NCBI GenBank assembly: GCA_024683485.1 | Contig: JAIKYD010000031.1 | Coordinates: forward strand, 1-62,830 | Direction: 5' to 3' | DNA length: 62,830 bases | Source of the DNA: Saccharofermentans sp. | GTDB lineage: Bacteria > Bacillota > Clostridia > Saccharofermentanales > Saccharofermentanaceae | Shown: positions 61,895 to 62,830 of the stretch, in pieces | Numbering within the stretch: the first letter of the stretch is position 1 | How the letters are laid out: the number at the start of each line of letters is the position of its first letter | Made by a program: the position numbers and the translations under genes | Notes under the pieces: model-generated | What the model was told of the DNA's origin: nothing | The model's input: only the letters and a program-made list of their open reading frames with translations | Database searches by the model: none

Positions 61895-62830
61895 ATGGCA
61901 GTAAAAGTTGCGATTAACGGTTTCGGTCGTATCGGTCGTCTTGCTTTCAGACAGATGTTCGGTGCAGAGGGTTATGAGATTGTAGCTATCAACGATCTTA
62001 CAAAGCCTTCCATGCTCGCTCACCTTCTCAAGTATGACACAGCTCAGGGCGGATATGCTGGTGTATTCGGCGAGAATAAGCACACAGTTACATCTGATGA
62101 CGAAGCTAACACAATCACAGTTGACGGCAAGTTACTTAAGATCTACAAGGAACCCGATGCAAACAATTGTCCTTGGGGCGAGCTCGGTGTTGACGTAGTT
62201 CTCGAGTGCTCCGGTTTCTACACATCTAAGGAAAAGGCACAGGCTCACATCAATGCCGGTGCTAAGAAGGTTGTTATCTCTGCTCCTGCAGGAAACGATC
62301 TCCCTACAATCGTTTACAACGTTAACCACACAACACTCACAGCTGATGACAAGATCATCTCTGCAGCTTCCTGCACAACAAACTGCCTTGCTCCTATGAC
62401 AAAGGCTCTTAATGATTATGCAGCTATCCAGAGCGGTATCATGACAACAGTTCACGCTTACACAGGCGACCAGATGATCCTCGACGGTCCTCAGAGAAAG
62501 GGTGACCTCCAGAGAGCAAGAGCTGGTGCTGCTAACATCGTACCTAACTCTACAGGCGCTGCTAAGGCTATCGGCCTCGTTATCCCTGAGCTCAACGGCA
62601 AGCTCATCGGTGCTGCTCAGCGTGTACCTACACCTACAGGTTCTACAACAATTCTCCACGCTGTAGTTGCTGGTGACGTTACAGTTGATGGCATCAACGC
62701 TGCTATGAAGGCTGCTACAAACGAGTCTTTCGGCTACACAGAGGAGAAGCTCGTTTCTTCCGACATCATCGGCATGAAGTTCGGTTCACTCTTCGATGCT
62801 AACCAGACAATGGTTTCCAAGATGGATGAC
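61895..62830 (+). CDS. gap: Glyceraldehyde-3-phosphate dehydrogenase, N-terminal part (3' end outside window)
   Basis: The first 312 codons of a gene of about 335-340 are present; the frame is open to the last base. It opens [18 protein letters not shown] (NAD fold), has the catalytic Cys in [33 protein letters not shown] (split after TGDQ) and the S-loop [20 protein letters not shown] (two parts), then [15 protein letters not shown] is eight bases before the ATG. Strong bias to GCT, CTC, ACA and AAG codons indicates high expression. It is the glycolytic enzyme. Confidence 0.96.
   Translation, partial: MAVKVAINGFGRIGRLAFRQMFGAEGYEIVAINDLTKPSMLAHLLKYDTAQGGYAGVFGENKHTVTSDDEANTITVDGKLLKIYKEPDANNCPWGELGVDVVLECSGFYTSKEKAQAHINAGAKKVVISAPAGNDLPTIVYNVNHTTLTADDKIISAASCTTNCLAPMTKALNDYAAIQSGIMTTVHAYTGDQMILDGPQRKGDLQRARAGAANIVPNSTGAAKAIGLVIPELNGKLIGAAQRVPTPTGSTTILHAVVAGDVTVDGINAAMKAATNESFGYTEEKLVSSDIIGMKFGSLFDANQTMVSKMDD

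Noticed and set aside
62132..62659. 175-codon minus-strand frame opposite gap.
   Set aside because: It is a long antisense frame caused by the strong codon bias of gap (few stops on the other strand); Cys/Ser/Arg-rich and without a start signal.

Overview
The window looks like a chromosomal core region of an anaerobic member of the Bacillota, class Clostridia, probably a gut or rumen lineage. The evidence is the gene set: pta-ackA acetate formation, KtrAB potassium uptake, the direct LL-diaminopimelate aminotransferase (DapL) route, a clostridial AlaS with a Cys-rich insert, cell-wall hydrolase and LicD surface genes. Promoters are sigma-A type with many extended -10 elements, ribosome-binding sites are strong, and TTG/GTG starts are frequent. 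The genus cannot be fixed from sequence alone. I saw no rRNA, tRNA, CRISPR array, insertion sequence or prophage. Highly expressed genes (pta, ackA, carB, alaS, gap) share a codon bias by eye (AAG for Lys, many GCT, CTC and ACA codons).

Layout. 1-2140: end of pta, then ackA and a shared terminator. 2159-4180 (minus): ktrB-ktrA. 4294-8707: pcrA helicase, then two HD-domain nucleotide hydrolases (Dgt-like and YfbR-like). 8711-17190: a tightly packed envelope and metabolism operon (GH73-like wall hydrolase, cohesin/cadherin-like membrane protein, GtrA-like protein, folC, a one-TM protein, thrC). 17201-23056: terminator-like hairpin, carA, a CarB-DapF fusion gene and a HAD phosphatase. 23032-26975: EamA transporter on the minus strand, then a Gfo/Idh oxidoreductase, a QueT-like protein lacking its middle, a methyltransferase and a PF06541 membrane protein. 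27042-32436: mrp, a lipoprotein and a divergent ispF facing ispD-radA and dapL on the minus strand.

32642-49671: a degenerate acyl-CoA-ligase-like protein, a DUF885 lipoprotein, a 1093-residue membrane protein with a phosphatase-like N-terminus and LysM-like C-terminus, a class V aminotransferase with serA (serine synthesis), a GH32 protein lacking its nucleophile, a minimal pseudouridine synthase, and a minus-strand operon of DUF1015, FAD oxidoreductase and DUF2298 genes. 49904-54758: WYL regulator, alaS, HIT protein, trmB. 54785-61591: a GT-C-like membrane protein and a putative surface-decoration cluster (HisC-like PLP enzyme, IspD/TarI-like cytidylyltransferase, a ThDP enzyme split into two frames, two LicD transferases). 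61895-end: start of gap.

Connections. DapL makes LL-DAP and the DapF domain fused to CarB would make meso-DAP for lysine and peptidoglycan. thrC, dapL and dapF all belong to the aspartate family. The serC-like enzyme and SerA supply serine. The most unusual items are the CarB-DapF fusion, the split ThDP gene within a LicD/cytidylyltransferase cluster, and several family members whose catalytic or transport core is altered (QueT-like, GH32, acyl-CoA-ligase-like, IspF).
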